A stretch of 64,000 nt of DNA from JAWKTM01 sp041399085 (GTDB taxonomy: Bacteria > Planctomycetota > Planctomycetia > Pirellulales > Pirellulaceae). Position numbers and translations under genes: made by a program. The notes beneath the pieces were generated by a model. The model ran no database searches. It was not told the origin of the DNA and saw only the letters and a list, made by a program, of their open reading frames with translations. This document shows, in pieces, positions 39,422 to 49,009 of this stretch. Numbering within the stretch: position 1 is the first letter of the stretch; every line of letters starts with the position of its first letter. The stretch covers positions 129,031-193,030 of the forward strand of contig JAWKTM010000009.1 of NCBI GenBank assembly GCA_041399085.1, read 5' to 3'.

Positions 39422-39830
39422 TCCGCGAAGAAGCCACGGCTTTCTGACGAAGTTGCCTCGGAGCCTTGGCACAGTTTTCCTCATCGGCGCCTGCGACAGA
39501 CCCATGCGGTGTAGTCCGCAGAACAGGAATCCGCGACTCGGAAAACCCGAGGCGACGTTCAAGCCAGCTTGCCGCCAAGTCGATGGTCGTGATAGCAGCG
39601 GTCGGTATTAAACTTTGTCCGTCGATCCGACCTTCGTGTCGGAGTTCGTCGCACGAAAGGCGGGAAGAAAACGGCCTTGGAGCGGCAGGCGGTCCGCGCG
39701 TACAATCCCGCGGCTTTTTTGGCGGGCTTTCCGATCACGCGAGGCACACCAGCACCGCTGCCTGTCCTACACGTCTCGTTCCCGGTTTACAAATCGTCGC
39801 TTCACAGCGAATTCAAAGGGGGTAGCCACG
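39422..39830. other. Intergenic region
   Basis: 409 bp between two plus-strand lipoprotein genes. A TATTAA near 39,606 lacks a -35 partner. Only the GGGGGT ribosome site at the right end is recognised. Confidence 0.4.
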
Positions 39831-40133
39831 ATGTCGACTCGCTGGATTCTGGCGGTGGTCTGGCTATCTCTCTCGATAACCGGCTGCGGCATCGGACCGT
39901 TCTCGCGTCCGCCAGGCACGGCGCAACAGCAACGCTATAGCGCCACGCTGCACGATCCTTATCCGGACAATGATCTGGGCCCCGAGGTCGTCGGCGGTCG
40001 CCCCCGCGATTTCCAGCAACCTCGGGCGGAAGCCGTGCGAAATACCGCCTCGCCCAGTTCGCTGTTCCGGCTTCGCGGCAATTCAGCGCCGCCCAGTTCG
40101 CCCTGGGTTCAAGGCACTTGGTGGGCTCCTTAA
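39831..40133 (+). CDS. Small lipoprotein of unknown function
   Basis: The 100-aa protein begins MSTRWILAVVWLSLSITGCG, a classic lipoprotein signal with Cys at 19. The mature 80 residues are Pro/Arg/Ser-rich with no recognised domain. ATG 39831 follows a GGGGGT site; an in-frame extension to 39615 is rejected because it would bury the signal peptide. Confidence 0.75.
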   Translation: MSTRWILAVVWLSLSITGCGIGPFSRPPGTAQQQRYSATLHDPYPDNDLGPEVVGGRPRDFQQPRAEAVRNTASPSSLFRLRGNSAPPSSPWVQGTWWAP

Positions 40134-40336
40134 GAGTCGTTGCGAAATCATTTACTCGATCGCTATGAAGGCGGCTGGGCCGAAGCCCTCCGGTAATGCG
40201 AAACCGAGAGGTTCGCGTTTCTCAACCGCGACGAAACCGGAGGTCTTGCGCCCTTCCGCTTGGATGGGATGCGAATTGCTCGGCATCGGTCTTGCAGGGA
40301 CCACGACGAAAAGCCATGCAAGCACAAGGAGCCGCG

Positions 40337-41137
40337 ATGATTATCGATTGCCACACGCACCTGAACAACTATCACGAGGAGCATGTTCGTTCGATCGACG
40401 AGTGCTTGGATCAGCTTCAAGCGGAGATGCAAGCCAACGCGATCGACTACGCGATGGTGCTGAGTTCCTACAAAGTCACGCCGCACCGACCGCCGACTCG
40501 CGATGTTGTACGGGCGACACGCGACTACAAAAACATCTTCACGGTGGCCGGGATCAGCGTCACGCATTACAAGGAACGCGATCTCCGCGAACTGGCGGAC
40601 TTTCTGGCTGACGGCCTGGTGCGAGGATTAAAACTGTATCCCGGCTACGAACCGTTTTATCCGCATGATGCCCGCTGCCAAGTAATCTACGAATTGGCCG
40701 CCGAATACGATGTGCCGGTGATGATTCACACCGGCGACACGTATTCGCCGCAGGGCAAAGTGCGTTACAGCCATCCGCTGCACATCGACGATGTCGCCGT
40801 GGATCACCCCAATGTGAAGTTCGTGATTTGTCATATGGGCAATCCGTGGATTCGCGATTGCATGGAAGTGGTCTACAAGAACAGCAACGCGTACGCGGAT
40901 GTCTCGGGATTGGTCCTGGGCGATTTCACGGACAACTTCGAGCGGTACATGGTCGAGCAAGTGCGCGAGATGCTGCTGTACGCGGGCGAACCACGCTATT
41001 TGCTGTATGGCAGCGACTGGCCGATCTGCTCGATGAAGTCCTACTTGAAATTCATGAACAGCCTGGACCTCGCGCCTAAATCGCGCGAGATGATCATGTG
41101 GAGAAATTCCGCCGAGCTGTTCAAGCTGGCGCTCTAA
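40337..41137 (+). CDS. Amidohydrolase family metal-dependent hydrolase
   Basis: The 266-aa TIM-barrel enzyme belongs to the amidohydrolase-2 group. The metal-binding CHTHL is at residues 4-8. Further ligands appear as the His in PVMIHTGDTY, the His in FVICHMGNPW and the Asp in YGSDWPI. ATG 40337 has AAGGAG five bases upstream; an open frame from 40196 is rejected. The substrate (often a decarboxylation or lactone/amide hydrolysis) is unknown. Confidence 0.88.
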   Translation: MIIDCHTHLNNYHEEHVRSIDECLDQLQAEMQANAIDYAMVLSSYKVTPHRPPTRDVVRATRDYKNIFTVAGISVTHYKERDLRELADFLADGLVRGLKLYPGYEPFYPHDARCQVIYELAAEYDVPVMIHTGDTYSPQGKVRYSHPLHIDDVAVDHPNVKFVICHMGNPWIRDCMEVVYKNSNAYADVSGLVLGDFTDNFERYMVEQVREMLLYAGEPRYLLYGSDWPICSMKSYLKFMNSLDLAPKSREMIMWRNSAELFKLAL

Positions 41138-41175
41138 CGGAATGGCTGGAGAATCGCCAAGCCAAGAAACGAGCA

Positions 41176-41231
41176 CAGCCGTCGCCCGCCGGCTTGCCTG
41201 GGAGATTGGCCAGCGGGCATGGCGACGGCTG
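41176..41231. terminator. Long hairpin between convergent genes
   Basis: CAGCCGTCGCC (41176-41186) is perfectly complementary to 41221-41231. A second GCCCGC/GCGGGC pairing lies inside, shifted by two bases. Likely a bidirectional transcription end between the amidohydrolase and the hemerythrin-like pseudogene. Confidence 0.6.
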
Positions 41232-41328
41232 ATGTCGTCTGGGATTTGAGTTTGCAATCTCGGCGACCTCGATCAAGGCAACATGTTGCCGGCAAGATCG
41301 CGGGCCGAACGGCATGACGACCGGGGCC

Positions 41329-41766
41329 TTAATCCTTCGAGCCCATATCTTGCCCGGAAAGCGTCTTGCATCAGTTCTTCTTCCAGCGTTTCGTCGTGGA
41401 ATTGCGTAGAACTCGTCGAACGCCGCCGATGCTTCATCCAGCAATTGTCCTTCGGCAACCGTTCGGCACAGCGGGCGCACAACCTGCAGTCGCTCGCACA
41501 ACGAAACATGCTGAGCCCGCAGCCGCTTCGGACCGTGGCTTCAAGTGCGCGTCAGCCTCGACATCGCGGAAGAATCCGCCGTTCTCCTCGTGATCAAAGT
41601 GAGCTCGCAACACCATTGTCAATTCAACCAACAGGTCAATCAGCGTCGAAACACACGTGCGTTCATCGCGAACCGCCTCGCGAACTTCGCCCAACACGTC
41701 GCGTAGCCGATGATGCTCGTCGGCCAATTGCTCCAGTTGTCCATCTCGTAGGTTCATGGCTGCCAT
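41329..41766 (-). pseudogene. Hemerythrin-like (HHE) protein, three frame breaks
   Basis: From ATG 41766 the frame gives MAAMNLRDGQLEQLADEHHR and LRAHFDHEENGGFF, the His/Glu pattern of hemerythrin-type iron-binding four-helix proteins. Near 41,520 an extra base moves the frame to a segment reading LCERLQVV ... QLLDEASAAFDEFY. Near 41,402 it moves again to QFHDETLEEELMQDAF. Near 41,350 a third change gives DMGSKD and a stop at 41329. Three breaks in 440 bp favour a decayed gene over a single error. The reconstruction is mine. Confidence 0.65.
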
Positions 41767-42015
41767 GGTTCATTCTCCCGGTCTACATGGTCAATTCCAG
41801 CCGCCACGTCGCTTGTCGCCAGTGCGATTTCGCGGTCCCGATTCGCGGCCTTCCGATATCAGGACTTTGATATCCACATTAACGATCGTATCGGCGCAAG
41901 TCAATCCGTGCATCCAGTCAAATTGGCAATCGCATTGATTGCCAGCGTCACAACCCGTCCCTTATGATGTCGCCCGCATCTTGATCGCTTTTGTTTCGCG
42001 AGAACGATAGGAAAT

Positions 42016-43089
42016 ATGCTCATGGGAAGCTTCGCCAACAGCCTGCATGTTCGAGGCGCCGACACCGAAGCCGTAAGCAGCGCGATCCGCCGCATCATGC
42101 AAAACAACGGCTTTGTCACAACCGACGAAGCGCCATCGGAGGAAGCGATTTGGGGCATGAGTTCTTCGCCTCGAGCCATGCATGTGTCCGAAGCCAGCGA
42201 CGGCTGGGTCACGGTACTCGACAGCGATCTGATGAACATGTCCGATCTGGGCCTCGAATTGAGCCGGCTGCTCGAAACCTATGTGATCCTGTTTTTGGTG
42301 AACGACAGCGACTCGTGGCATTATCAACTGTTCTACGCCGGTGGCGATATCGACTCGTTTGATTCGTCCGGCGAATACGTGGACGAAGGGGACGATGAAT
42401 TCGACGATGAAAGCTTGGCCCACGGCGGCTTGCGTCTCTTTCCCAACGAGGAAGCCGCATCGGACGACGAAGACGCCGAAGACGAAGCCACGGATGACAT
42501 CGAAGCCTTGGAGCTCGACGGTCCATTCAATCCGTTTCTCGATTCGGAAGATGCCGAGGCCGATGACATCGATCCGGCCATGGCAGCCCGGTTGGCGTCG
42601 ATGCCTCCCGAATTTCGCGAGCACATCGACCAGTTGTTTGCGGCCGTGCAGCAGGATATGCCGGACGACATGCGAGCCATCCAGCTAAAGATCGACGCCA
42701 ATACGGCCACGGCGGAGGACCAGGCGAAGTTCCAGAACTGGCTGATGCAGCAGATGCCGATGTTCGTACAAGAACTGTCCGAAGCGTTTGCCTCGGAGCT
42801 GGAATTGGGCGGCGAAACGAATCCGCCTAGCGAGGAAGACTTGCTCGAACACCTGGCTTTTCTGCGCCCGCTGCTCAAACCCGGCGTCTCATTGGACGAA
42901 GCCGTGGAAGTGATGGGCGAGCTGTCGGTGTTCGCCGAGATGGCGCTAGCCAAGTTCTTGCCGCTGGTGGGCATCAATCCGCTGCATGCGTATTTGAGCT
43001 ACGCGTACCGCCAAGACCACACCACCGAAGAACTGGACCAAGCCGGCATCCGTTTCCGCGATCATTTGAAATTCAAGACGGCGACTTAA
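42016..43089 (+). CDS. Acidic protein of unknown function
   Basis: The 357-aa protein has an N-terminal alpha/beta domain (about 1-105), then a long Asp/Glu-rich stretch (about 115-185), then a helical C-terminal domain with FQNWLMQQMPMFVQELSEAF. No signal peptide or membrane segment. AGGA lies just before ATG 42016; a second in-frame ATG is at codon 3. Not recognised as a known family. Confidence 0.75.
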   Translation: MLMGSFANSLHVRGADTEAVSSAIRRIMQNNGFVTTDEAPSEEAIWGMSSSPRAMHVSEASDGWVTVLDSDLMNMSDLGLELSRLLETYVILFLVNDSDSWHYQLFYAGGDIDSFDSSGEYVDEGDDEFDDESLAHGGLRLFPNEEAASDDEDAEDEATDDIEALELDGPFNPFLDSEDAEADDIDPAMAARLASMPPEFREHIDQLFAAVQQDMPDDMRAIQLKIDANTATAEDQAKFQNWLMQQMPMFVQELSEAFASELELGGETNPPSEEDLLEHLAFLRPLLKPGVSLDEAVEVMGELSVFAEMALAKFLPLVGINPLHAYLSYAYRQDHTTEELDQAGIRFRDHLKFKTAT

Positions 43090-43139
43090 ACGCGGGCGGG
43101 CAGCGACGGCGTTGACTCGCTGCCTCGCAACGGGCTGGC

Positions 43140-44711
43140 CTATCGCACGCGGCACTTGAAGCGGATCACGCCGCCTTCGCCCACCGGCAATGGGTCGACA
43201 ATCTCCCAGCGCAACACGAGCGACTCGCCTTCGTTCTCTTGCGTCATGAAGTTCGACTTGAGATTGCAGACCTGCGTTTCGTCGACGTATTCCAACCGCG
43301 TGGTCAAGCTGTCGATGATCGTGACGTTGCCAACCACTTGCTCGCCGATGTTGTCAAAGCGAATCGTGAACTCGACGAGCTCGCCCGGCGCGGCGTCGGC
43401 CTTGGAAGCCAGCTTGCAGATTCGCAGCCGGGGCTTGCCGCCCGTCTCATAGGTATAGGTGGACTGAGCGGCCGCGTCGCTCTCGATGACCGACGCGATC
43501 TCCTCGCCGATCACCACCTGCAACGCCACGTTATCCGTCCAAGCCACCGCGGCTTGCAAGCTGTTCGCCAAACGTGCTTTCTCCGAAGCGTCGTACTGAC
43601 CGCGGCGCACGATCAGGAAGTCTTCATACGGTTTCAAATCGGCGTCGAAGCGAATCGCGCCTTGCACGCGATCGGCTTGCAATCCGCGAGTCGTGTCGCG
43701 AAAGCTGGGCGTGGTCGTCAGGCCCACGTTGCGGCCGGGCTGCAAAGGCTGCATCACGTCGCCCACGACAGTCAGCTCGTTCTGTTGCACCAGCATGGCG
43801 TCGTTCGTCGCGCCGGCAATGTGTTCGCGAATCTGGAAGCCCACGGCTCCGGTCACCTTGCGCACGGCCGCGAATCGCGGAGCGTAAATCTTCACGCGAT
43901 TGCTGGGCTGCACGACCGTCTCGCCTTCGAGCGTGTCGTAGTGCAGGATCGTGTCCTCTTGATCCAGTCCGTTCACATCCCAATTCGGTTGCACGCGAGC
44001 TTCCAAACGGCGATCGCCGCCGTCGTAGATGTATTCATCCGGCGGCCAAGGGCAGGGGAGTCCGTCGGGCTGCCATTGTCCTTCGGGAGCGTGGATGATT
44101 TGCGGATAAGGCGCTGGGCAAGCGGCCGAAGGAACCATCTCGGGCGGCGCGCCGGTATAAGCCATCTCGGGCAAAGCCGCGGGCGCCGCGCCGTGCGACC
44201 ACTGCACCGGCCGCACGATGTAGTCGCCATCGCGCGATGCGTTTGGCATCTGAACATGCTTCATCTGAACATGCGGCATCGTTCCAACCGGCATCTGAAC
44301 CGACGCGGGACGCACGTCGCTGGCCGAATGCACTTCGTCTTCGTCGCTCAGCGAATAGGACGCCGGCGGCGGCGCGAGGCCGCTGACTAAACCGGGCAAC
44401 GGCGCGACGGGCGCGGAAGCCGGCATCGCTGCGGGTTGCGACGCCGGTACGTTGCGAACCGCCATCGCATGGGAATCGGTCGCCGAATTCGCCGCGTGCG
44501 GTTCGGGCCGCGTCGGATTATTTTGTCGAGCTTCATCCTGCCGAACATCATCCTGCCGAGCACCGCGAAAACGCGACAGCGCATCCCACGGCGCCGAGCG
44601 ACTCGGTTCAGACGCGCCGGGCTCGGCCGATCGGCTGCCGAACGGAGTGCGGCAAGCGCACATACTGAGTGCCATGCACACGACCACGATCGCTTGCCAA
44701 CGGATGTTCAT
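43140..44711 (-). CDS. DUF11-domain envelope lipoprotein
   Basis: The 523-aa protein begins MNIRWQAIVVVCMALSMCAC, a lipoprotein signal, from ATG 44711 with GGGGAG seven bases upstream. Residues 20-220 are a low-complexity Pro/Ala/Ser/Met region. The C-terminal 120 residues form a DUF11-like beta domain (PGELVEFTIRFDNIGEQVV ... VTIIDSLTTRLEYVD). DUF11 domains occur in chlamydial cysteine-rich outer membrane proteins such as OmcB. It lies 109 bp downstream of two paralogous exported proteins on the same strand. A structural envelope role is inferred. Confidence 0.75.
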   Translation of the reverse strand: MNIRWQAIVVVCMALSMCACRTPFGSRSAEPGASEPSRSAPWDALSRFRGARQDDVRQDEARQNNPTRPEPHAANSATDSHAMAVRNVPASQPAAMPASAPVAPLPGLVSGLAPPPASYSLSDEDEVHSASDVRPASVQMPVGTMPHVQMKHVQMPNASRDGDYIVRPVQWSHGAAPAALPEMAYTGAPPEMVPSAACPAPYPQIIHAPEGQWQPDGLPCPWPPDEYIYDGGDRRLEARVQPNWDVNGLDQEDTILHYDTLEGETVVQPSNRVKIYAPRFAAVRKVTGAVGFQIREHIAGATNDAMLVQQNELTVVGDVMQPLQPGRNVGLTTTPSFRDTTRGLQADRVQGAIRFDADLKPYEDFLIVRRGQYDASEKARLANSLQAAVAWTDNVALQVVIGEEIASVIESDAAAQSTYTYETGGKPRLRICKLASKADAAPGELVEFTIRFDNIGEQVVGNVTIIDSLTTRLEYVDETQVCNLKSNFMTQENEGESLVLRWEIVDPLPVGEGGVIRFKCRVR

Positions 44712-44820
44712 CGTCAAGCTCCCCGCGTCCGTCGTTCGATCAACTTGGCAGTTCATAGTTCGGTCCTTCTCGACAGTGCGACGACGTGGTTCGACGACGT
44801 GGTTCAACGTCTGAATTCGG

Positions 44821-45780
44821 TTAACGACGCAACGTGGCGCGATCGCCGCCGCTGGTGAATCCGTTGGGCGGCAAAGCAATGCGTGGGATGTTCGCGCGAT
44901 ACGCTTCCAACACCGTGCGTCGCGATGGCGAGTCCACTTGATTCAAAGCCGGTTGGCCGACGGCGTTGGGCACGGCCGGCGATCCCGGAACCGTTCGCAG
45001 GGCAGTCGGATCGCTCGGCTCCGCGGGCTCGCCCGGTCGGACTGATTCGCCAAAGTCGAGCTGCGGAAACAACATTAACGGCGGCGTCTCGAACGGCAGT
45101 TGTCCGGTCAACGGATCGACTTCCGCCGTTCGCGATCCCATTCGCAAGATCGCCATCGGCCGGCCAAGCTCGTCGGCCACCTGCAACGGATCAGTCGCCT
45201 CGCTGACATCGAAATATCGTTGCTGGTTGCCTTCCTGCGGAATCGGATAAGCTCGGTCGGGATGCTCCAGATAGATCACGCGAGTGACATACGCTCCGCG
45301 GATCGCCATCTCCAATTCATCCTGAGTCACATCGATCGGAATCGGATAATGAGCCGCTTGTCCGGCCGGCGGATGCAAGCGATTGATGACTTCGATCGAC
45401 GGGAACACTTCGGCATTCGGATGGCCCGGAATGTTGCCGACCTTAAAGCGATAGACGCAACCGATCTGCATGCCGGCTTGTACCACCGTTGTCACCGGCG
45501 GCTGAAAGGAACCTTCCGCGGCTAGCGAGATCAGCGAGCCTTCGGGCGTTTGAATTCGTACCGGTTGAAAGTAACCGGCCATCGGTCCGCCGCGTAGCAA
45601 CTGGCCTTTACCGACGGTCCCTGGCGGCAAGTCCGCGCGGTGGAAGTAATGCACCGGTTTTCGTTGAGCCCACGCGTCGCTGGGCACGGACAACGACAGG
45701 CAACTCGCCAGCAACAGCAAACCGACCAAGCCGCTCCGACGACACAATCTCGGCATCCAGGCAGAGCAGTCAACCAACAT
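44821..45780 (-). CDS. Exported protein, paralogue A of the envelope cluster
   Basis: The 319-aa protein has a signal peptide (GLVGLLLLASCLSLSVPSDAWA). The core, about 75-170, reads TPEGSLISL ... IGCVYRFKVGNIPGHPNAEVFPSIEVIN, then YPIPIDVTQDELEMAIRGAYVTRVIYL. The same block occurs in the upstream gene at 45.9-47.0 kb. A Pro-rich C-terminal tail follows. ATG 45780 follows AAGGA. Function unknown. Located between its paralogue and the DUF11 lipoprotein. Confidence 0.78.
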   Translation of the reverse strand: MLVDCSAWMPRLCRRSGLVGLLLLASCLSLSVPSDAWAQRKPVHYFHRADLPPGTVGKGQLLRGGPMAGYFQPVRIQTPEGSLISLAAEGSFQPPVTTVVQAGMQIGCVYRFKVGNIPGHPNAEVFPSIEVINRLHPPAGQAAHYPIPIDVTQDELEMAIRGAYVTRVIYLEHPDRAYPIPQEGNQQRYFDVSEATDPLQVADELGRPMAILRMGSRTAEVDPLTGQLPFETPPLMLFPQLDFGESVRPGEPAEPSDPTALRTVPGSPAVPNAVGQPALNQVDSPSRRTVLEAYRANIPRIALPPNGFTSGGDRATLRR

Positions 45781-45812
45781 AGCGCATCCGTCCTTCGCTG
45801 GAAGCATCCACC

Positions 45813-45840
45813 GCGTTCCCAGGCTTTCACCTGGGAACGC
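45813..45840. repeat. Perfect palindrome between paralogues
   Basis: GCGTTCCCAGG (45813-45823) and its exact complement (45830-45840) flank a 6-base loop. No T-run follows on either strand. It resembles dispersed REP-type palindromes. Confidence 0.65.
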
Positions 45841-45867
45841 ACGGGTTTTCAGACTTCGGCCCGCTCA

Positions 45868-46986
45868 CTACTTCACTGGCAGATTCTTCTGCATGTAGTG
45901 CGGCACGCCATACGGCAGACTCGGATAGATGTTCTGCTCGTGGATTCGCATGCGGCTGACCGGCTGCGGATAGCTGTAACCGGGGTTCTGCTTCACGTGA
46001 ATCTTGAACTTCTCGACCGGTTCCGGGATGTTCATGTGCGTGTGATTCTTAATCACATGCTTCTGCAAACCGGCCGGAGCACCAAACGGAATATGAGGCG
46101 GACCGGGCAAACCGATCGGCGTGCCGGAGATCGGCATGCCGTATTCGGGCATCGTCACGCCAGCCACGTAGCCAGGCAGCGAAGGCGGACCGTAACCGCC
46201 GCCGTAGCCACCCATGCCGTTGCCGCCGTAGCAGCCATAGCACGGAGCTCCGCCGACTGTCGCGCCATGAGCCATATAGGCAGCCGGCATCACACCGATG
46301 CCGCCCATCATGCCGGGCATCTCCAAGTCTTTATTGCCGATGCGAATCACGGCCAGAATCGACCCGCGGCGATCGGCCTCAACAATCGGATCCACGCCCG
46401 GATCCAAACGCGTGCTGATCAACGTATCGATCCGCGGCAAAGCGGCTTCCTGGAATTCAGGGTCCGGCAAGTAAATCACCTTGGTCACAAAGTTCCCGGC
46501 CAAAACCTGGTCGAAATCTTCGGTCGTGAATTGAACCGGGATCGCGTTGTGAGCCAGATACGCTTCGGTGCGCGGAGTGACCGGGGCGATCTCGATCGTC
46601 GGATACAGCTCGACGCCTTCCAAACCTTCGATGTTCGTGACCTTCAGACGGTAGATGCCGTCCTGCGGAAACTCGTTGCGGCCCGGCACGATCAGCGGTT
46701 CGCTGTCGAACATGTTGTGTCCGCTGATATCCCAGCGAACCATCATCCCTTCCGGCGTCGCGAACAAAATCTGTACGCTCGGAGCCGGCAATGTTTCGAT
46801 GCCGAATCCAGTGGGAGCCGGCGCAAGCACGCCCGGTCCCGGTCCGCCAACGCCTGGCCCTGGTTCGAGCAGCCGAATTTCCGGCGGCAGAACGTGACGA
46901 TGATGCTGGCCGAAGCCGACCGCTTGCACGCAAGCGACCATCGCCAACGCGGCGACAAGCGTCCAATACGAGAAACGACTTTTCAT
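45868..46986 (-). CDS. Exported protein, paralogue B of the envelope cluster
   Basis: The 372-aa protein has a signal peptide (TLVAALAMVACVQAVGFG). Its core reads TPEGMMVRWD ... DGIYRLKVTNIEGLEGVELYPTIEIA, then NAIPVQFTTEDFDQVLAGNFVTKVIYL, parallel to paralogue A. A Gly/Tyr-rich stretch (CYGCYGGNGMGGYGGGYG) and a His/Pro-rich tail follow. AGGGGGG before ATG 46986 is a strong ribosome site. It is probably first in an operon with paralogue A and the DUF11 lipoprotein. Confidence 0.78.
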   Translation of the reverse strand: MKSRFSYWTLVAALAMVACVQAVGFGQHHRHVLPPEIRLLEPGPGVGGPGPGVLAPAPTGFGIETLPAPSVQILFATPEGMMVRWDISGHNMFDSEPLIVPGRNEFPQDGIYRLKVTNIEGLEGVELYPTIEIAPVTPRTEAYLAHNAIPVQFTTEDFDQVLAGNFVTKVIYLPDPEFQEAALPRIDTLISTRLDPGVDPIVEADRRGSILAVIRIGNKDLEMPGMMGGIGVMPAAYMAHGATVGGAPCYGCYGGNGMGGYGGGYGPPSLPGYVAGVTMPEYGMPISGTPIGLPGPPHIPFGAPAGLQKHVIKNHTHMNIPEPVEKFKIHVKQNPGYSYPQPVSRMRIHEQNIYPSLPYGVPHYMQKNLPVK

Positions 46987-47210
46987 GATTTCCCCCCTAA
47001 AGTTTTCCAAGCGGCGACGGCGGGCATTTCGCTGTGGACCGTCTAGCTGGAGCGATCTAAAATGCCGCCCGCCTGTTGGCGACGGTTGGTCGACGGCCGC
47101 GAGTGGCTCGCATTTGGGTCGATCCGCGCTGCGGCGCGGACCCTATCTCCGTGATCTTTTGTTCGGCGCGGTACGACACATTTCTTTGGCAAAATCCGTA
47201 CAACCGCAAC

Positions 47211-48266
47211 ATGAAATACAGACTGCCCATCTTCACGTTGCTGGGACTCGCGGCCATGACCGTCGCGGCGGCCGAGTGGATGATCGCCCCAGGGTGTTTA
47301 TCGCGAGCGTTGGCTCAATCGCCATCGGCGGCCAGCGAAGCCCCGGCTGATTCCTCGATCGACTACGGCGCCCCCGGTTCCGATGCCTCGGCGACCGAGA
47401 ACATTTTGACGACGGCCGCTCGGCGGCTGCACGAATCGCCGCCGTTCGAGGCCAAGTTGCGTGAGCGGATCGATCTGTTCGGCCAGCAATTGGTGGGTTC
47501 CGGCGTCTATATGCAGGCAGGGCAGGGGAGCGACCAATTCCGCTTGGAGCTGAAAATCCAGTTGGCCGATCGGATGACCAGTTTGACGCAAGTTTGCGAC
47601 GGGCGCTATGTCTGGACGCGACGCGACCTGGGACCGGAGCAACAGTATCTCAGCCACATCGACTTGGTCCGCGTGCGACGAGCGTTGGCGGAAAGCGGCA
47701 GCGCGGCGATCCCGCCCAATCAGTGGTTGGCGATCGGCGGTTTGCCGGGATTGTTGAACGGGCTGTCCGAGAACTTCGCTTTCAACACGCCGGCCACGCA
47801 TCAGTTGGGCGAACTGCCGGTCTGGACCACGAAAGGAAGTTGGCGGCCGGAGATGCTGGCCGAACTGCTGCCGAACCAAGCGGACGCGATTCTGGCCGGC
47901 AAGCCCGCGTCGCTGGAGTCACTGCCCGTGCATCTGCCCGCCTCGGTGGCCGTGGCGCTCGGCCGCGACGACTATCTGCCGCTGTTTCCATACCGGATCG
48001 AATTCCGCCGGCTGGTCCCACGGCCCAAGTCGCCCGAATTGAAGCCAGCAGCTTCCGCCGCAACGTCCGCGACGGCATCAACAAGCGGCTCGGTCGAGCA
48101 GCCGATGCTGATTCTCGAATTATTCGAGGTCCGCAGCCCGGCCGTGATCGATCCGCGAGCGTTCACTTACGACGCCGGCGATCAAGAGGATCATGACGAG
48201 ACCGAAGCCTCATCCGCCGGCTACTCGGTTTGGGGTCCAGTCCTTAACACGTCGGTTTACGATTAG
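47211..48266 (+). CDS. Exported protein, possibly LolA-like
   Basis: The 351-aa protein has a signal peptide (IFTLLGLAAMTVAAAEWMIA). The mature segment SPPFEAKLRERIDLFGQQLVGSG ... CDGRYVWTRRDLGPEQQYLSHIDLVRV resembles the half-barrel of lipoprotein-carrier (LolA-type) proteins found in planctomycetes. The tail is acidic. ATG 47211 lacks a good ribosome site. It diverges from paralogue B. The LolA resemblance is weak. Confidence 0.6.
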   Translation: MKYRLPIFTLLGLAAMTVAAAEWMIAPGCLSRALAQSPSAASEAPADSSIDYGAPGSDASATENILTTAARRLHESPPFEAKLRERIDLFGQQLVGSGVYMQAGQGSDQFRLELKIQLADRMTSLTQVCDGRYVWTRRDLGPEQQYLSHIDLVRVRRALAESGSAAIPPNQWLAIGGLPGLLNGLSENFAFNTPATHQLGELPVWTTKGSWRPEMLAELLPNQADAILAGKPASLESLPVHLPASVAVALGRDDYLPLFPYRIEFRRLVPRPKSPELKPAASAATSATASTSGSVEQPMLILELFEVRSPAVIDPRAFTYDAGDQEDHDETEASSAGYSVWGPVLNTSVYD

Positions 48267-49009
48267 GGCATTGCTTGCTGATGATTAGGGTGGCCCGCGA
48301 CTCCGTCCGCGGCGAATTCTGAACGTCCAAACAGGACGCTCCAGACAGGACACTCGGGATTGCTTTCGGGGCGTTTGCAACCACAGGCAGGAGCTGGAAC
48401 CGCACACGGGAGCTTGGAACCGCACACGGGGCTTCGCCGTCACGGAGCTGACCGTACACGGGGACGCCGCACACGGGACTTGGGACCGCACACGGGGAGC
48501 TTCGGTCCGTACACGGGGAGCTTCTGACCGCACACGGGGAGCTTCGGACCGCACACGGGGAGGGACCACACGGGGAGCTTGGGATCGCACACAGCGCGGA
48601 CCGTACACGGGGGCTTGGGATCGCACACGGGGAGCTTGGGATCGCACACGGGGCGCTTCGGATCGGTCACGGGGATCATTTTGAGACGGACTACCCGCTA
48701 CACCACGACACCCAGTCGCAACCTCCGCGACTGCTCGGCTTTCGGAAGCGACACAATGACATAAACCTGCGTTCCGCCGCTCTGCTCGTCGCCACTCACG
48801 CGCCCGAGGGTTGCCCGATGCGATTCGTCGACGAAACCAAGCTTGCGGCGGGCTGCCGTCGACGGGGCGCGGAACCGAATCGACTGGCCTCCGACACCCC
48901 CGGTGAGCTACGATTGCAAAACCAGCAGCGCGGCATTCGGGCTCATACCCGTCGCGCTCGAACGCCGGGCAAGGCACAACGTGGCGCAAATCTTTCGAGG
49001 GTTTGAAAC
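48267..49009. other. Intergenic region with a minisatellite
   Basis: 743 bp between two plus-strand genes. The first half is a 21-bp tandem array; the rest (48,680-49,009) shows no gene, promoter or RNA that I can support. Confidence 0.5.
48390..48675. repeat. Second 21-bp minisatellite
   Basis: About 13 imperfect units of roughly CGCACACGGGGAGCTTGGGAC, 21 bp, with some shortened copies near 48,440 and 48,560. Sequence is unrelated to the 21-bp array at 23.9 kb. The minus strand reads as Arg/Val/Pro heptapeptide repeats inside a 234-codon open frame without support; I regard it as non-coding. Confidence 0.85.

Noticed and set aside
43239..44390. A 383-codon frame antisense to the DUF11 lipoprotein
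   Set aside because: No ribosome site or motif; the minus strand is clearly coding.
48285..48989. A 234-codon minus-strand frame with Arg/Val/Pro repeats
   Set aside because: Same effect of a 21-bp array; no start signal and no family resemblance outside the array.
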